DNA of 64,000 nucleotides from Anatilimnocola aggregata (GTDB taxonomy: Bacteria > Planctomycetota > Planctomycetia > Pirellulales > Pirellulaceae), in NCBI RefSeq assembly GCF_007747655.1, contig NZ_CP036274.1, positions 4,774,001 to 4,838,000 on the forward strand, given 5' to 3'. Below are positions 9,036-18,200 of the stretch, in pieces (within the stretch, counting starts at the first letter, position 1; every line of letters starts with the position of its first letter). Both the position numbers and the translations under genes were made by a program. The notes beneath the pieces were generated by a model that saw only the letters and a list, made by a program, of their open reading frames with translations, did not search any database and was not told the DNA's origin.

Positions 9036-9400
9036 GGCACTCGTAGTGTCGGCCTGCGACTCGAAATGAAGAAAACTGCCAGCCGTCAAGCTCATGCAGG
9101 TCCCTTCAGTTTACCCAAGTAGGAGTGCGGCGTTTTGCTCATTTCGAGGGAAGGGAGTCGCGAATTCTCCGCAACTTTGCTGCCGACTCGGTCTCTACAA
9201 ACCGTACGGCCGGTACGACCGACAAGCGAAACTCTGGCGATCGTGGCAATGCTCCGCTCGCCGTGCAGCAAGTTGAATACGCGTGCGTTGGCGGACCGAT
9301 GAAACAAGAGACACCCTAACAGGTGTCTTGGGCAAGGACGCGCCCCCACACGGTTATGGCCTCGCAAGCAGCCCACGCACGGGCTGAATCTTAGCGCGTC
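9036..9400. other. Divergent intergenic region between the MotA/ExbB-like operon and ftsK
   Basis: Both neighbours are transcribed away from this stretch, so it should carry both promoters. I cannot point to a convincing -35/-10 pair. An imperfect stem (AGACACC / GGTGTCT around 9303-9328) is present but has no T run. Confidence 0.4.
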
Positions 9401-12250
9401 ATGCTTGAGCAACGCAATCTCCGACTAGATCTCACCGCGCTCGGTTTGGTGGCGGTGATCATTTTCTTGACGTGCGCGCTCGTTACATATCATCCGAACG
9501 ATCCCGTTGGTCCCTTGCCGCCGCCCCTAAGCCTGCTGATACAGCCCGACTCGCTGGCAATTCCCGCCAACGAAGTGACTCAGAACGCCTGTGGATTCTG
9601 GGGCAGCCTGGCCGCCAACCTTCTCTTCACCACCTTTGGTTACGGCGCGTATTACCTGGTGGCGACGCTGGCCCTGATCGATTTCCACCTGCTACGGCGT
9701 CGACAAATTGACCGGCCGCTGCTGCGCGGCATCGGGTGGATCCTCTCGCTGGCCGGTGCAACGACGATCATCGCGGTCACACTGCAAAACACTTCGCCTG
9801 GGCCGGTGATCGGCGCGGGTGGCTACGTCGGCGCCCTCGGCAAAGCCATGGTCGAGGCCCATTTTGCGGCAGCGGGCGGCCTGATCCTGATGAGCAGCAT
9901 TACGATTGGCGGTCTCATTCTGTGTACCGACGATACGGTGATGCACGTCGCTCGCGGCGTTGCCGATCTGGCGAACAGCAGCCAGCGAGTCTTCGGCGGA
10001 GCCCACGCAACGGCCGAAGCTGCCGCTGCTGCCAAGGCCGGCAAGCGAACCCGTAGCGATCTCGACGCCAATAGTGTTCCCGACGATGCTGCCTCGCCGC
10101 TCAAGCTCAAGGGCAAAAACAAGCTGGTGCTCAACAAGGAAGAAGCAGCGAAATCGCCTGTTAGCGTTGCTGCTCCAGTCGATGACGAAGAGGAAGAGGC
10201 CCCCGCGCTGCCGATCAAAGCTCCGGGCAAGACCGCGTCCACTGCCGCCGTCGCTCCTGTAGCTTCGCCAGCAGCTGCCACCAGCAACGCCGCTCAGCCC
10301 GATAGCATCTTTAAAGTTCGCAATCCTCTCGAAAAGCGCAAGGAGTTGAGCGAGCGCGAGAAGCTGAATATCGACGAGACCAATCCGCTCGGCGAAGAAG
10401 AGTACCAACTGCCAAGCATCGAACTGCTGCAGCACGGTAAAGATATCGATTATGACAAGCAAGCCACCGAGGTCCGCCGCAAGGCCAAGATCCTGGAGAA
10501 GACGTTTGCTGATTTTGGCTTCAACGTGAAGGTCGTCGAAATCGAAACCGGCCCCGTCATCGCTCAATACGAAGTGGAGCTTGAGGCCGGGTTGCGGCTT
10601 TCAAAGATTACCAACCTGGCCGATGACCTGGCGATTGCCCTGCGCGTACCGAGCGTCCGCATCGTCGCCCCAATTCCCGGCAAGAACACGGTTGGAATCG
10701 AAGTTCCCAACGAAGATCGGCAAGTGGTTTGCCTGCGCGAAGTGATCGAAGAGTCGCAGTCAAACTCCAAAGTCAAGAAAATGCCGATTCCGCTCTACTT
10801 GGGCAAAGACGTGAGTGGCAACGCGATGGTTGCCGACCTGGCTGCCTTGCCTCACTTGCTCATCGCGGGTCGCACCGGTACCGGTAAGTCGGTCTGCTTG
10901 AATACAATCATCACCTCGATCCTGATGACCCGCGGTCCCGATGAGGTGCGGATGCTGATGATCGACCCCAAAATGGTCGAACTCAGCGGTTATGGCCGGC
11001 TGCCGCATTTGATGCATCCGGTGGTGACCGACATGCGCAAAGCCGAAGCGATTCTTGCCTGGGCCGTCGACAAGATGGAAGAGCGCTACACGCTGTTGGC
11101 CCGCGCAGGCGTCCGACATCTGTCTGGTTACAACCAGCTCGGCGAAGAAGAGTTGATGGACCGGTTGCAGCCAGAGAACGATGAAGAGCGTCAAAGCATT
11201 CCGCTGCAGTTGCCGTACATCGTGATTGTCGCGGACGAGCTCGCCGACCTGATGATGACCTCAGGCAAGGAAGTGGAAACGCACATTATCCGCTTGGCGC
11301 AAAAGTCCCGCGCGGTCGGTATCCACCTGATCCTCGCCACGCAAAAACCGACGGTCGACGTGATCACGGGTTTGATCAAGTCGAACTTGCCCGCTCGTAT
11401 CGCGTTCCAGGTTGCCAGCCGTACGGACAGCCGCGTGATTCTCGACGAAATGGGCGCCGACAAGCTGCTCGGCATGGGTGACATGTTGTTCCTCTGGCCG
11501 GGCACGAGCACGCTCTTGCGTGGCCAGGGAACTTGGGTTTCGGATGATGAAATCAACTCTGTTGTCGCGCATTGCAGCAAGCGCGGTAAGCAGAACTTCG
11601 TTCACGAGCTGGTCAACATCAAGATTAAGGATGAGGAAGGGGCAGAACCTGCCAAGCCTGGCGCGCTGAAAAAGCGTGATGAGCTGTACGAATCGGCCGT
11701 CGATCTCGTGGTGCGTGAACAGCGCGGCAGTGTCTCGCTGTTGCAACGAGCCTTGGGCATTGGCTACGGCCGAGCAGCCCGGCTGATCGACTTCATGGCC
11801 GAGGACGGCATTGTTGGTCAGTACAACGGCAGCCAGGCGCGCGAAATCTTGATGACCGTGGCAGATTGGGAACGAATGCAAGGTGCCAGCGAGGACGAGG
11901 AGCCAGCCAAGCCTGCCTCGCGTAAGGGTGCCAAAGCCGATGGCACACCTGGCAAGCGGAACAAGGTAACTCCGGCACCGTACGTATCGGAGGCTCCGCC
12001 CGAAATGCCCACGGCGAAGAAGTCACGCACAGTCACTCTGGTTCACGAAGAGAAAGAAGAACTGGACGACGAGCCTGACGAAGAACTCGCCGACGATGAC
12101 ACCGACGCCTTCGCCGAGGCGGAAGAGTCCGAGGACGAAGACATCGAAGGCTACGGTGAGGAAGACGAAGGGGCGGACGACGATGCAGAAGAGATGGGCG
12201 ACGAGGAAGAAGACGAAGACGGCCATCACTTCCGGGCCGAAAGTGCGTAG
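9401..12250 (+). CDS. ftsK: DNA translocase FtsK/SpoIIIE
   Basis: This is a membrane-anchored DNA pump for chromosome segregation at the septum. The 949-residue protein has about four N-terminal membrane spans (first about 200 residues), a low-complexity Ala/Lys/Glu linker (about 205-340), the alpha/beta motor domain with Walker A GRTGTGKS at 490-497, Walker B IVIVADELADLMM, and the C-terminal gamma winged helix (ESAVDLVVREQRGSVSLLQR). Unusually, the gamma domain is not the end: about 130 further residues follow, finishing in a very acidic Glu/Asp tail of about 70 residues. Twelve bases separate its stop from the downstream thioesterase gene, so the two are probably cotranscribed. Confidence 0.95.
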   Translation: MLEQRNLRLDLTALGLVAVIIFLTCALVTYHPNDPVGPLPPPLSLLIQPDSLAIPANEVTQNACGFWGSLAANLLFTTFGYGAYYLVATLALIDFHLLRRRQIDRPLLRGIGWILSLAGATTIIAVTLQNTSPGPVIGAGGYVGALGKAMVEAHFAAAGGLILMSSITIGGLILCTDDTVMHVARGVADLANSSQRVFGGAHATAEAAAAAKAGKRTRSDLDANSVPDDAASPLKLKGKNKLVLNKEEAAKSPVSVAAPVDDEEEEAPALPIKAPGKTASTAAVAPVASPAAATSNAAQPDSIFKVRNPLEKRKELSEREKLNIDETNPLGEEEYQLPSIELLQHGKDIDYDKQATEVRRKAKILEKTFADFGFNVKVVEIETGPVIAQYEVELEAGLRLSKITNLADDLAIALRVPSVRIVAPIPGKNTVGIEVPNEDRQVVCLREVIEESQSNSKVKKMPIPLYLGKDVSGNAMVADLAALPHLLIAGRTGTGKSVCLNTIITSILMTRGPDEVRMLMIDPKMVELSGYGRLPHLMHPVVTDMRKAEAILAWAVDKMEERYTLLARAGVRHLSGYNQLGEEELMDRLQPENDEERQSIPLQLPYIVIVADELADLMMTSGKEVETHIIRLAQKSRAVGIHLILATQKPTVDVITGLIKSNLPARIAFQVASRTDSRVILDEMGADKLLGMGDMLFLWPGTSTLLRGQGTWVSDDEINSVVAHCSKRGKQNFVHELVNIKIKDEEGAEPAKPGALKKRDELYESAVDLVVREQRGSVSLLQRALGIGYGRAARLIDFMAEDGIVGQYNGSQAREILMTVADWERMQGASEDEEPAKPASRKGAKADGTPGKRNKVTPAPYVSEAPPEMPTAKKSRTVTLVHEEKEELDDEPDEELADDDTDAFAEAEESEDEDIEGYGEEDEGADDDAEEMGDEEEDEDGHHFRAESA

Positions 12251-12261
12251 AATCGCAGGCG

Positions 12262-12657
12262 ATGCTTACTCAACACACGATTGACATTCGCGTTCGCTAC
12301 CAAGAGACCGACGGCCAAGGGCGGGTCCACCACGCCAACTATTTAAAGTGGTTCGAACTGGGCCGGGTCGAGTTGCTGCGGGCCTCTGGGCACAGCTATC
12401 GCGAACTAGAAGCGGCTGGAATCCTCCTGGTCGTTGCCGAAGTCCACCTGGAGTACTTTCAGGGGGCCGAGTTCGACGATTTGCTCCAGCTGACGACGAC
12501 CACGGAGCGGGCCAAAGGGGCTCGGGTCGAGCATCGGTACGAAGTCCACCGCGACGGCAAATTAATCTGCCGCGGTCGCACCACCGTTGCCTGCATCGAC
12601 CGCAGTGGCCGAGTCACCCGTCTTCCGGGGTGGTTTCTTGGAAAATCGGTGGATTAA
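12262..12657 (+). CDS. YbgC/FadM-type acyl-CoA thioesterase (4HBT hotdog fold)
   Basis: A single hotdog domain of 131 residues, the usual length. The signature YQETDGQGRVHHANYLKWFE contains the catalytic Asp17 of the 4-hydroxybenzoyl-CoA thioesterase class. VVAEVHLEYFQGAEFDD is the second conserved block. The enzyme hydrolyses acyl-CoA thioesters; chain preference cannot be read from sequence. In proteobacteria YbgC sits beside tol genes, but here it follows ftsK directly, which suggests an envelope or division link by position only. Confidence 0.87.
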   Translation: MLTQHTIDIRVRYQETDGQGRVHHANYLKWFELGRVELLRASGHSYRELEAAGILLVVAEVHLEYFQGAEFDDLLQLTTTTERAKGARVEHRYEVHRDGKLICRGRTTVACIDRSGRVTRLPGWFLGKSVD

Positions 12658-12777
12658 GAAGTTCGCGCAATCTCTGCTCTGCCCGAACGTGCGCCGTTTC
12701 TTCGCACAATCTTAACAATCCGCTGGTAGCGTGCGGGGGATGAAACAGGCATATTACGGACCCGGAAGGAAACAACA

Positions 12778-13869
12778 ATGATCCGCATTTACCCTCTCTG
12801 TTTGGCTTTAACTCTTGGCACTGCTGCCCTGCTGGCATGCGGTTGCAATAGTAGTACCCCCGCAACAGGTACGGGGGGAACCACAGCTCCGGTTGCAGAG
12901 GACCCCAGCCTCACACAGGCTAAGGAAAAATTCGCTGACGATAAGCTGACTGGGGAAGTCAAAGTCGATGGCTCCAGCACCGTTTTTCCCGTTACGGAAG
13001 CCGTGGCCGAAGAGTTCAAAGAAGCTCTACCCAATGTGCAGGTGACCGTTGGCATTTCTGGGACCGGTGGCGGCTTTAAGAAGTTTGGCCGAGGCGAAAC
13101 CGACATCTCGAATGCCTCGCGTCCCATTCTTAAGGCCGAAGCCGAGGCGGCCGCCAAAGAAGGGATCGAGTTCGTCGAGCTTCCTGTTTGTTACGATGCC
13201 CTGACGGTGGCTGTTCATCCATCTTGCGATTGGATCAAGGACGATACGATCACCATCGATCAGTTAAAAATGATCTGGGAACCAGCCGCTCAAGGCAAAA
13301 TCCTCAAGTGGAATCAAGTTGACCCCTCCTGGCCCGACGCTGAACTGAAACTGTTCGGCCCCGGAGCCGATTCGGGCACGTTCGACTACTTCACCGAAGT
13401 GGTGACTGGCAAAGCCAAGCAAAGCCGCGGTGACTTCACCGGCAGCGAAGACGACAACACCCTCGTGCAAGGGATTTCGGGTGACAAGTATGCCCTGGGC
13501 TATCTGCCTTATGCCTACTTCGAACCGAACAGTGCGAAGATGAAGGCACTCAAGATCAAGAAGGGTGACGCTGATGCAGTTGGCCCGAGTGCGGCAACTG
13601 TAAAGGACGGCTCCTACGCCTTGTCGCGTCCGCTGTTCGTTTACGTCAGCTTGAAATCGCTCGAGCGGCCCGAAGTTGCGAAGTTCAGCGAGTTCTATCT
13701 TGATACGGTTACCGCCCTGGCGACCGAAGTGAAGTACGTTCCCTTCGAGCCAGCACTCTACGAGTTGGTGAAAGACCGACTGGCGAAGAAGCTGCCGGGC
13801 TCGATGTTCGGCGGCGAAGCCGAAACGCACCAATCGCTGGAAGAAGCCCTGAAGGCCGCGGCCAAGTAA
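12778..13869 (+). CDS. pstS: Phosphate ABC transporter substrate-binding lipoprotein PstS
   Basis: The protein captures orthophosphate outside the cytoplasmic membrane for the Pst importer. The N-terminus has a lipoprotein signal with lipobox LLAC and acylated Cys21. The mature part carries the PstS phosphate-contact motifs [12 protein letters not shown] and [23 protein letters not shown], then [16 protein letters not shown]. Its length of 363 is normal. A good ribosome site, GGAAGGAA, lies just before the ATG. It is first of four genes in order S-C-A-B. I looked for a clear Pho box in the 120-base leader and did not find one, and no phoU or phoBR is in the window. Confidence 0.96.
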   Translation: MIRIYPLCLALTLGTAALLACGCNSSTPATGTGGTTAPVAEDPSLTQAKEKFADDKLTGEVKVDGSSTVFPVTEAVAEEFKEALPNVQVTVGISGTGGGFKKFGRGETDISNASRPILKAEAEAAAKEGIEFVELPVCYDALTVAVHPSCDWIKDDTITIDQLKMIWEPAAQGKILKWNQVDPSWPDAELKLFGPGADSGTFDYFTEVVTGKAKQSRGDFTGSEDDNTLVQGISGDKYALGYLPYAYFEPNSAKMKALKIKKGDADAVGPSAATVKDGSYALSRPLFVYVSLKSLERPEVAKFSEFYLDTVTALATEVKYVPFEPALYELVKDRLAKKLPGSMFGGEAETHQSLEEALKAAAK

Positions 13870-13882
13870 GTCTTCCCGCTGT

Positions 13883-14875
13883 TTGCACAAGCCTCAGGTG
13901 TTTTGCACTGAGGCTGGAGCCGCGACCTTGAGCAATCCCGCACCCGCCAAGATCAAACGACTGCGAAAGCGAACCGCTGCCAGTACGCGGCAGCGGATGT
14001 GGCGTGACGTGCGCGAAAAAGGGATTGAAGGCGTGCTGTTTATGGCGGCCGCCCTGTCCGTGCTCGTCACCTTGGGCATTGTCTTTGTGTTGCTGTTTGA
14101 ATCAGCGCAGTTTTTCCGGCACGTTTCACTGGTCGAATTCCTGACCGAAAGAAACTGGACACCCTCTTACGCCAACCCCAAGTTCGGCATTATGCCGCTG
14201 GTTTGCGGCACGCTCCTGACAACCGGCGTCGCACTGGCGGTGGCACTGCCGATTGGGACTGTGGTTGCCATCTATCTAAGCGAGTTTGCGCCCTTTACCG
14301 TGCGCGAAGTCCTCAAGCCCTTGCTCGAACTCCTAAGTGCTGTCCCCACCGTGGTCTACGGTTACTTCGCCATCGGCTTCGTTGCGCCGATGCTGCAGCA
14401 GATCATTCCAGACCTCCCCACCTTCAGCGTGCTCAGTGCTGGCCTCGTCATGGGCGTCATGATCATTCCCTATGTCAGTTCGCTCAGCGAAGACGCTATG
14501 CGCTCCGTGCCGATGCTGCTGCGCGAAGGCTCGTACGCACTCGGTGCCAACAAAATCCGGACTGCACTCGGCGTGGTTTTTCCCAGCGCACTCTCGGGGA
14601 TTGGGGCCGCGTATATCCTGGGAATCTCGCGAGCTGTGGGCGAAACCATGATTGTGGCGATCGCCGCAGGCATGCAGCCCAAAGTTACGATTAATCCCCT
14701 GGAACCGGCCGCGACCTTGACCGCGTTTATTGTGCAGGTGAGTCTCGGCGATGCGGCCCACGGCAGCATCGAGTATCAGTCGATTTTTGCCGCCGGCCTC
14801 ATGCTCTTCTTGATGACATTGGCGTTTAACATCCTGGGTTATGTGTTGCGGCGCCGTTATCACCAGGCTTATTAA
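13883..14875 (+). CDS. pstC: Phosphate ABC transporter permease PstC
   Basis: This is an inner-membrane permease half of the Pst importer, about 330 residues with six predicted spans. The family signature AIGFVAPMLQQIIP and the EAA-like cytoplasmic loop REGSYALGANKIRTALGVVFP are present, and the end LGYVLRRRYHQAY is typical. The 13883 ATG gives an N-terminus with an odd Cys-containing leader. A TTG at 13928, preceded by CTGGAG, would start at SNPAPAKIK and may be the real start. It lies 13 bases after pstS and two bases before pstA. Confidence 0.93.
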   Translation: MHKPQVFCTEAGAATLSNPAPAKIKRLRKRTAASTRQRMWRDVREKGIEGVLFMAAALSVLVTLGIVFVLLFESAQFFRHVSLVEFLTERNWTPSYANPKFGIMPLVCGTLLTTGVALAVALPIGTVVAIYLSEFAPFTVREVLKPLLELLSAVPTVVYGYFAIGFVAPMLQQIIPDLPTFSVLSAGLVMGVMIIPYVSSLSEDAMRSVPMLLREGSYALGANKIRTALGVVFPSALSGIGAAYILGISRAVGETMIVAIAAGMQPKVTINPLEPAATLTAFIVQVSLGDAAHGSIEYQSIFAAGLMLFLMTLAFNILGYVLRRRYHQAY

Positions 14876-14877
14876 TC

Positions 14878-15786
14878 ATGCTCGATAGCTCACGACTGAT
14901 TCTGCGTGGCAAACGCCAGGATGTCGTTTTCAACATCATCGGCATCCTGTTCACGATGGTGGGGATCGTTACGCTGGCGATTCTTGTCTCGGATCTGCTT
15001 GTCGATGGTCTGCCGCGCTTGAGCTCTCAGTTCATGACGTCGTTCCCTTCGCGTAGCCCGGCCAAAGCGGGCATTTTGTCGGCCTGGGTAGGCACCTTGA
15101 TGGTGATTACCGTCACGCTGGCGACCGCGGTGCCGGTCGGCGTGGCCGCCGCTGTGTATCTGGAAGAGTATGCTGCGAAGAATTGGGTCACCACGCTGAT
15201 CGAAATCAATATCTCGAACTTGGCCGGCGTCCCTTCGATTATCTATGGGTTGATGGCGCTTGGTTTGCTCGTCTATCAGTTTCACCTTGGCCGCACGGTT
15301 CTCGTCGGCGGTTTAACACTCGCGCTGCTCGTGCTGCCCATTGTGATCGTCTCGACGCGCGAGGCAATTCGGTCAATTCCTGGCAACATTCGCGAAGCTG
15401 CCTACGCGGCTGGGGCTACGAAGTGGCAAGTGATTCGGTTTCACTTGATTCCCTATTCGATGGGCGGCATTGCGACCGGAACGATTATCGCCATGTCGCG
15501 GGCCATCGGCGAAACAGCGCCGCTGATTACGATTGGCGCGCTGTCATACGTGGCGTTTCTGCCACCTCCGCCCGTGCAGTCCACGGCCCCGTTTGTGAAC
15601 GCCGCGTGGCTCAACAGCGGATTTACTGTGCTTCCCATTCAAATGTTCAACTGGGTCTCGCGGCCGCAGGCCAAATTCCATGAGAATGCCGCCGCGACCG
15701 GGCTGGTGCTGATTGTCTTTACCCTGGCAATTAACGGCGTGGCCATGTACCTTCGATATCGCATTCGTAGAAACCTGAAATGGTAA
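14878..15786 (+). CDS. pstA: Phosphate ABC transporter permease PstA
   Basis: The second permease half of the Pst system, 302 residues with about six membrane spans. Conserved features are VGVAAAVYLEEYA, the LAGVPSIIYGLMALGL block and the EAA loop REAAYAAGATKWQVIRFHLIP, which contacts PstB, then MSRAIGETAPLITIGA. It starts two bases after pstC, so expression is almost certainly coupled. A Pro-rich outer loop (FLPPPPVQ) is a minor peculiarity. Confidence 0.95.
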   Translation: MLDSSRLILRGKRQDVVFNIIGILFTMVGIVTLAILVSDLLVDGLPRLSSQFMTSFPSRSPAKAGILSAWVGTLMVITVTLATAVPVGVAAAVYLEEYAAKNWVTTLIEINISNLAGVPSIIYGLMALGLLVYQFHLGRTVLVGGLTLALLVLPIVIVSTREAIRSIPGNIREAAYAAGATKWQVIRFHLIPYSMGGIATGTIIAMSRAIGETAPLITIGALSYVAFLPPPPVQSTAPFVNAAWLNSGFTVLPIQMFNWVSRPQAKFHENAAATGLVLIVFTLAINGVAMYLRYRIRRNLKW

Positions 15787-15822
15787 TTTGCTGCCGCGAC
15801 TTACCTGCCTGAAGGCCACGGC

Positions 15823-16632
15823 ATGAGCGTCCCAGTGTCGACATCTCTGAACGAACCGCCCCGACCAACGACCGAACTCAAAGCGGACGTGCGGAAGGTC
15901 AATTTTCATTACGGGGAGCGGCATGCGCTAAAGAACATCTCGCTGCCGATCCCGCAGCGTAGTGTCACGGCGCTGATTGGCCCCTCGGGGTGCGGCAAGA
16001 GTACGCTGCTCCGGTGTTTTAACCGGATGCACGACTTGTATCCCGGCAATCGGTACGAAGGCGAGATCATCCTTCACCCCAGCAATGTGAACATTCTTAG
16101 CCCCACCGTCGATCCGATGGAAATGCGGCTGAAGACCGGCATGGTCTTTCAAAAGCCGAATCCATTTCCGAAGTCGATTTTTGAGAATGTTGCGTATGGC
16201 TTGCGGCTGCGATTGATTAACGATCGCCAAGTTCTGCAGCAGAAGGTGGAAGAGTCTTTGCAAGCGGCGGCCCTGTGGGACGAAGTGAAAGACCGGCTCA
16301 ATCACAGCGCCGTGAAACTCTCCGGTGGCCAGCAACAGCGATTATGTGTGGCCCGGGCCTTGGCCACCGAGCCCGAGTTATTGCTGCTCGACGAACCAAC
16401 CTCGGCGCTCGACCCCATTGCCACTTCCAAAATCGAAGACATGGTCTTCGCGCTCAAAGAAAGCGTGACGATTCTGATCGTCACGCACAACATGGAGCAG
16501 GCCGCGCGAATCGCCGACTTCACCGCGTTCATGTATCTGGGTGAACTGATCGAATACGGCCCGACATCGCAGATTTTTCAGAACCCCAAAAACCCACTCA
16601 CCGAGAAGTACCTGACTGGTACATTCGGCTAA
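15823..16632 (+). CDS. pstB: Phosphate ABC transporter ATP-binding protein PstB
   Basis: The ATPase of the phosphate importer, 269 residues. It carries Walker [10 protein letters not shown], the Q-loop [21 protein letters not shown] that is characteristic of PstB, the signature [15 protein letters not shown] and Walker [14 protein letters not shown], then the switch His in IVTHNMEQA. The family-typical ending [10 protein letters not shown] is complete. It closes the pstSCAB operon, 36 bases after pstA, and converges on a GDSL hydrolase gene. Confidence 0.97.
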   Translation: MSVPVSTSLNEPPRPTTELKADVRKVNFHYGERHALKNISLPIPQRSVTALIGPSGCGKSTLLRCFNRMHDLYPGNRYEGEIILHPSNVNILSPTVDPMEMRLKTGMVFQKPNPFPKSIFENVAYGLRLRLINDRQVLQQKVEESLQAAALWDEVKDRLNHSAVKLSGGQQQRLCVARALATEPELLLLDEPTSALDPIATSKIEDMVFALKESVTILIVTHNMEQAARIADFTAFMYLGELIEYGPTSQIFQNPKNPLTEKYLTGTFG

Positions 16633-16655
16633 TCGCAATTCTCTTCGCAATGCGG

Positions 16656-17483
16656 CTACTTCTTGCCGAATCTCTCTCGAATTAGCGGGGCGAGGAACTT
16701 AGCCGTCTCGTCACCAATGACGTGATAACCGGCGAGATTGGGATGCCGATCGCCGAACCAGCCAGGCAGATGGCCGAAATGAGCGTCGAGGCGATTATCG
16801 AGAACCTCGACCGTGGGATTCGCCCCAGCTACGACAAACGGCTTCACAAACTCGCGACGATTTTCAGGAATCTTCGCCAGCGGGAATCTCCGATAGTTGA
16901 GCATGTCCGGGCCGCGTTTCAATTCTGTTGCATATCGCGGGTAGATATCGAACAGCTGCAGGCCTTCCGCTTTCGCGACTTGTTCGTTGAGTTTGTTCAG
17001 CCGCTGGCACATCGCTTCATCGCCGTAAGGAATGACTGTCATTACGACTAAGGTGGCGCTCGGATGATCTTTCTTCAGGCGTTCGATCAGTTCGTGATAA
17101 TCCTTGGGAAAATTCTCGGACACGTTTTCGCGACGGGAGTTGTCGTTCAAACCATAACGAATAAGCACGTAGTCGATTCCGGGCAATTTCGACGCTGCTT
17201 TTTCATAGCGTCCCGACTCGAGCAGACGCTGGATGTATTCGCCGCTGAGACCCAAATTGATCACGTTCGTCGGGGGCAAGTCTGGTTCCGCCGCCAACAG
17301 TTCGCGGATCACGTCCTCCAGATGTGGACCCTTCGGCACGTGCCTGCGCGGCACGCTCCCTTCCGTCGTACTGTCACCCAGGAGCAGGATTTGAACCTTT
17401 CCTTCATGTTCAGCCTGCAGCGCACGAAATGGTACGAACGCAATCAAGGCAACGAGAAGAATGAGGTGGATTCGGAATCGCAT
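16656..17483 (-). CDS. Secreted SGNH/GDSL-family hydrolase
   Basis: A predicted exported esterase of about 275 residues. The start chosen (17483) yields a classic signal peptide, MRFRIHLILLVALIAFVPFRALQAE; an ATG at 17540 would place 19 extra residues before it. The four SGNH blocks are visible: GDSTTEG with the nucleophilic Ser, NLGLSGE with the oxyanion Gly, YGLNDN with Asn, and DRHPNLAG with the catalytic Asp and His. The substrate is unknown; in planctomycetes such enzymes often act on carbohydrate esters. It is transcribed toward pstB and is not in an obvious operon. Confidence 0.87.
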   Translation of the reverse strand: MRFRIHLILLVALIAFVPFRALQAEHEGKVQILLLGDSTTEGSVPRRHVPKGPHLEDVIRELLAAEPDLPPTNVINLGLSGEYIQRLLESGRYEKAASKLPGIDYVLIRYGLNDNSRRENVSENFPKDYHELIERLKKDHPSATLVVMTVIPYGDEAMCQRLNKLNEQVAKAEGLQLFDIYPRYATELKRGPDMLNYRRFPLAKIPENRREFVKPFVVAGANPTVEVLDNRLDAHFGHLPGWFGDRHPNLAGYHVIGDETAKFLAPLIRERFGKK

Positions 17484-17622
17484 GCTGAAATCCTTTGGTG
17501 GGAACGAGGTAGGGGCAGGTAAGCATCGCGACGAATTCAACGTCGCTGGCTGATCGGCGTGTGGAATCTACCGCGCGGCATGCGACCACTCAATCAATTG
17601 ATTGACTAGCGCGACAGATCAT

Positions 17623-18003
17623 TCAGACCGCTGACTTGGTGTGCAGATAGGCCGCAATAAAGAGTGTACCGAGGAGCAGGTCGATGCCAGCGAAGGGTGC
17701 GATCAGCACGTTGAGGCGAGCTTGCCAAAACAGAACGAGGCAGGCGATGCCGAAAGAATACTTCTCAACAACCGCCGGCAGCATCATCAGGCGATAGCGG
17801 GCGGGGTCGCGGGCGATGACGAGAAACGCCAATTGCCAGGCAATGGCTACGCCGAGAAAACCATAGAAGAACTCGGGATGCTCAATCTTCGGCGGCATGT
17901 CGATGCCGACGCGCTCTTCCATGAACAACTGGGGCGTGAGACAGAGCAGTCCATACACGCCCGCGATGCCGAATGTCCACCGAGCAAACTTCATCTGCAA
18001 CAT
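17623..18003 (-). CDS. Small four-span membrane protein of unknown function
   Basis: The 126-residue product is almost entirely hydrophobic, with four predicted spans (about 8-27, 47-66, 73-93 and 98-120) and short loops. Conserved-looking features are EHPEFFYGFLGVAIAWQ and ARDPARYR. An internal Met at residue 4 (MKFARW) is an equally good start. I do not recognise a named family, though it resembles small uncharacterised bacterial membrane proteins. It stands between two unrelated genes with no close partner. Confidence 0.7.
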   Translation of the reverse strand: MLQMKFARWTFGIAGVYGLLCLTPQLFMEERVGIDMPPKIEHPEFFYGFLGVAIAWQLAFLVIARDPARYRLMMLPAVVEKYSFGIACLVLFWQARLNVLIAPFAGIDLLLGTLFIAAYLHTKSAV

Positions 18004-18200
18004 GAATCACACTGAAATTCCTGATGAAGGTATAAGGATATTCGTTATCGCTGCAACGAAGATGGTGGCTTCTGGAAGCGGCGGAAGGTTATTTGGTGCC
18101 GCAGGAGACAACTACACCTAAATGCCGTGTGGTATTTTAGCGGCGTTCCCTTACTCGACGTGTTCCGCCCTAAAAACATTGCATTTCAGACTGCGATGAC

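Noticed and set aside
9303-9328. Stem-loop AGACACC/GGTGTCT before ftsK considered as a terminator
   Set aside because: It has a bulge, no T run, and lies upstream of a divergent pair, where no transcript needs to end.
9692-10567. Long minus-strand frame opposite ftsK
   Set aside because: It lies fully inside the ftsK coding sequence, which has clear FtsK motifs; the frame is a by-product of GC-rich codons.
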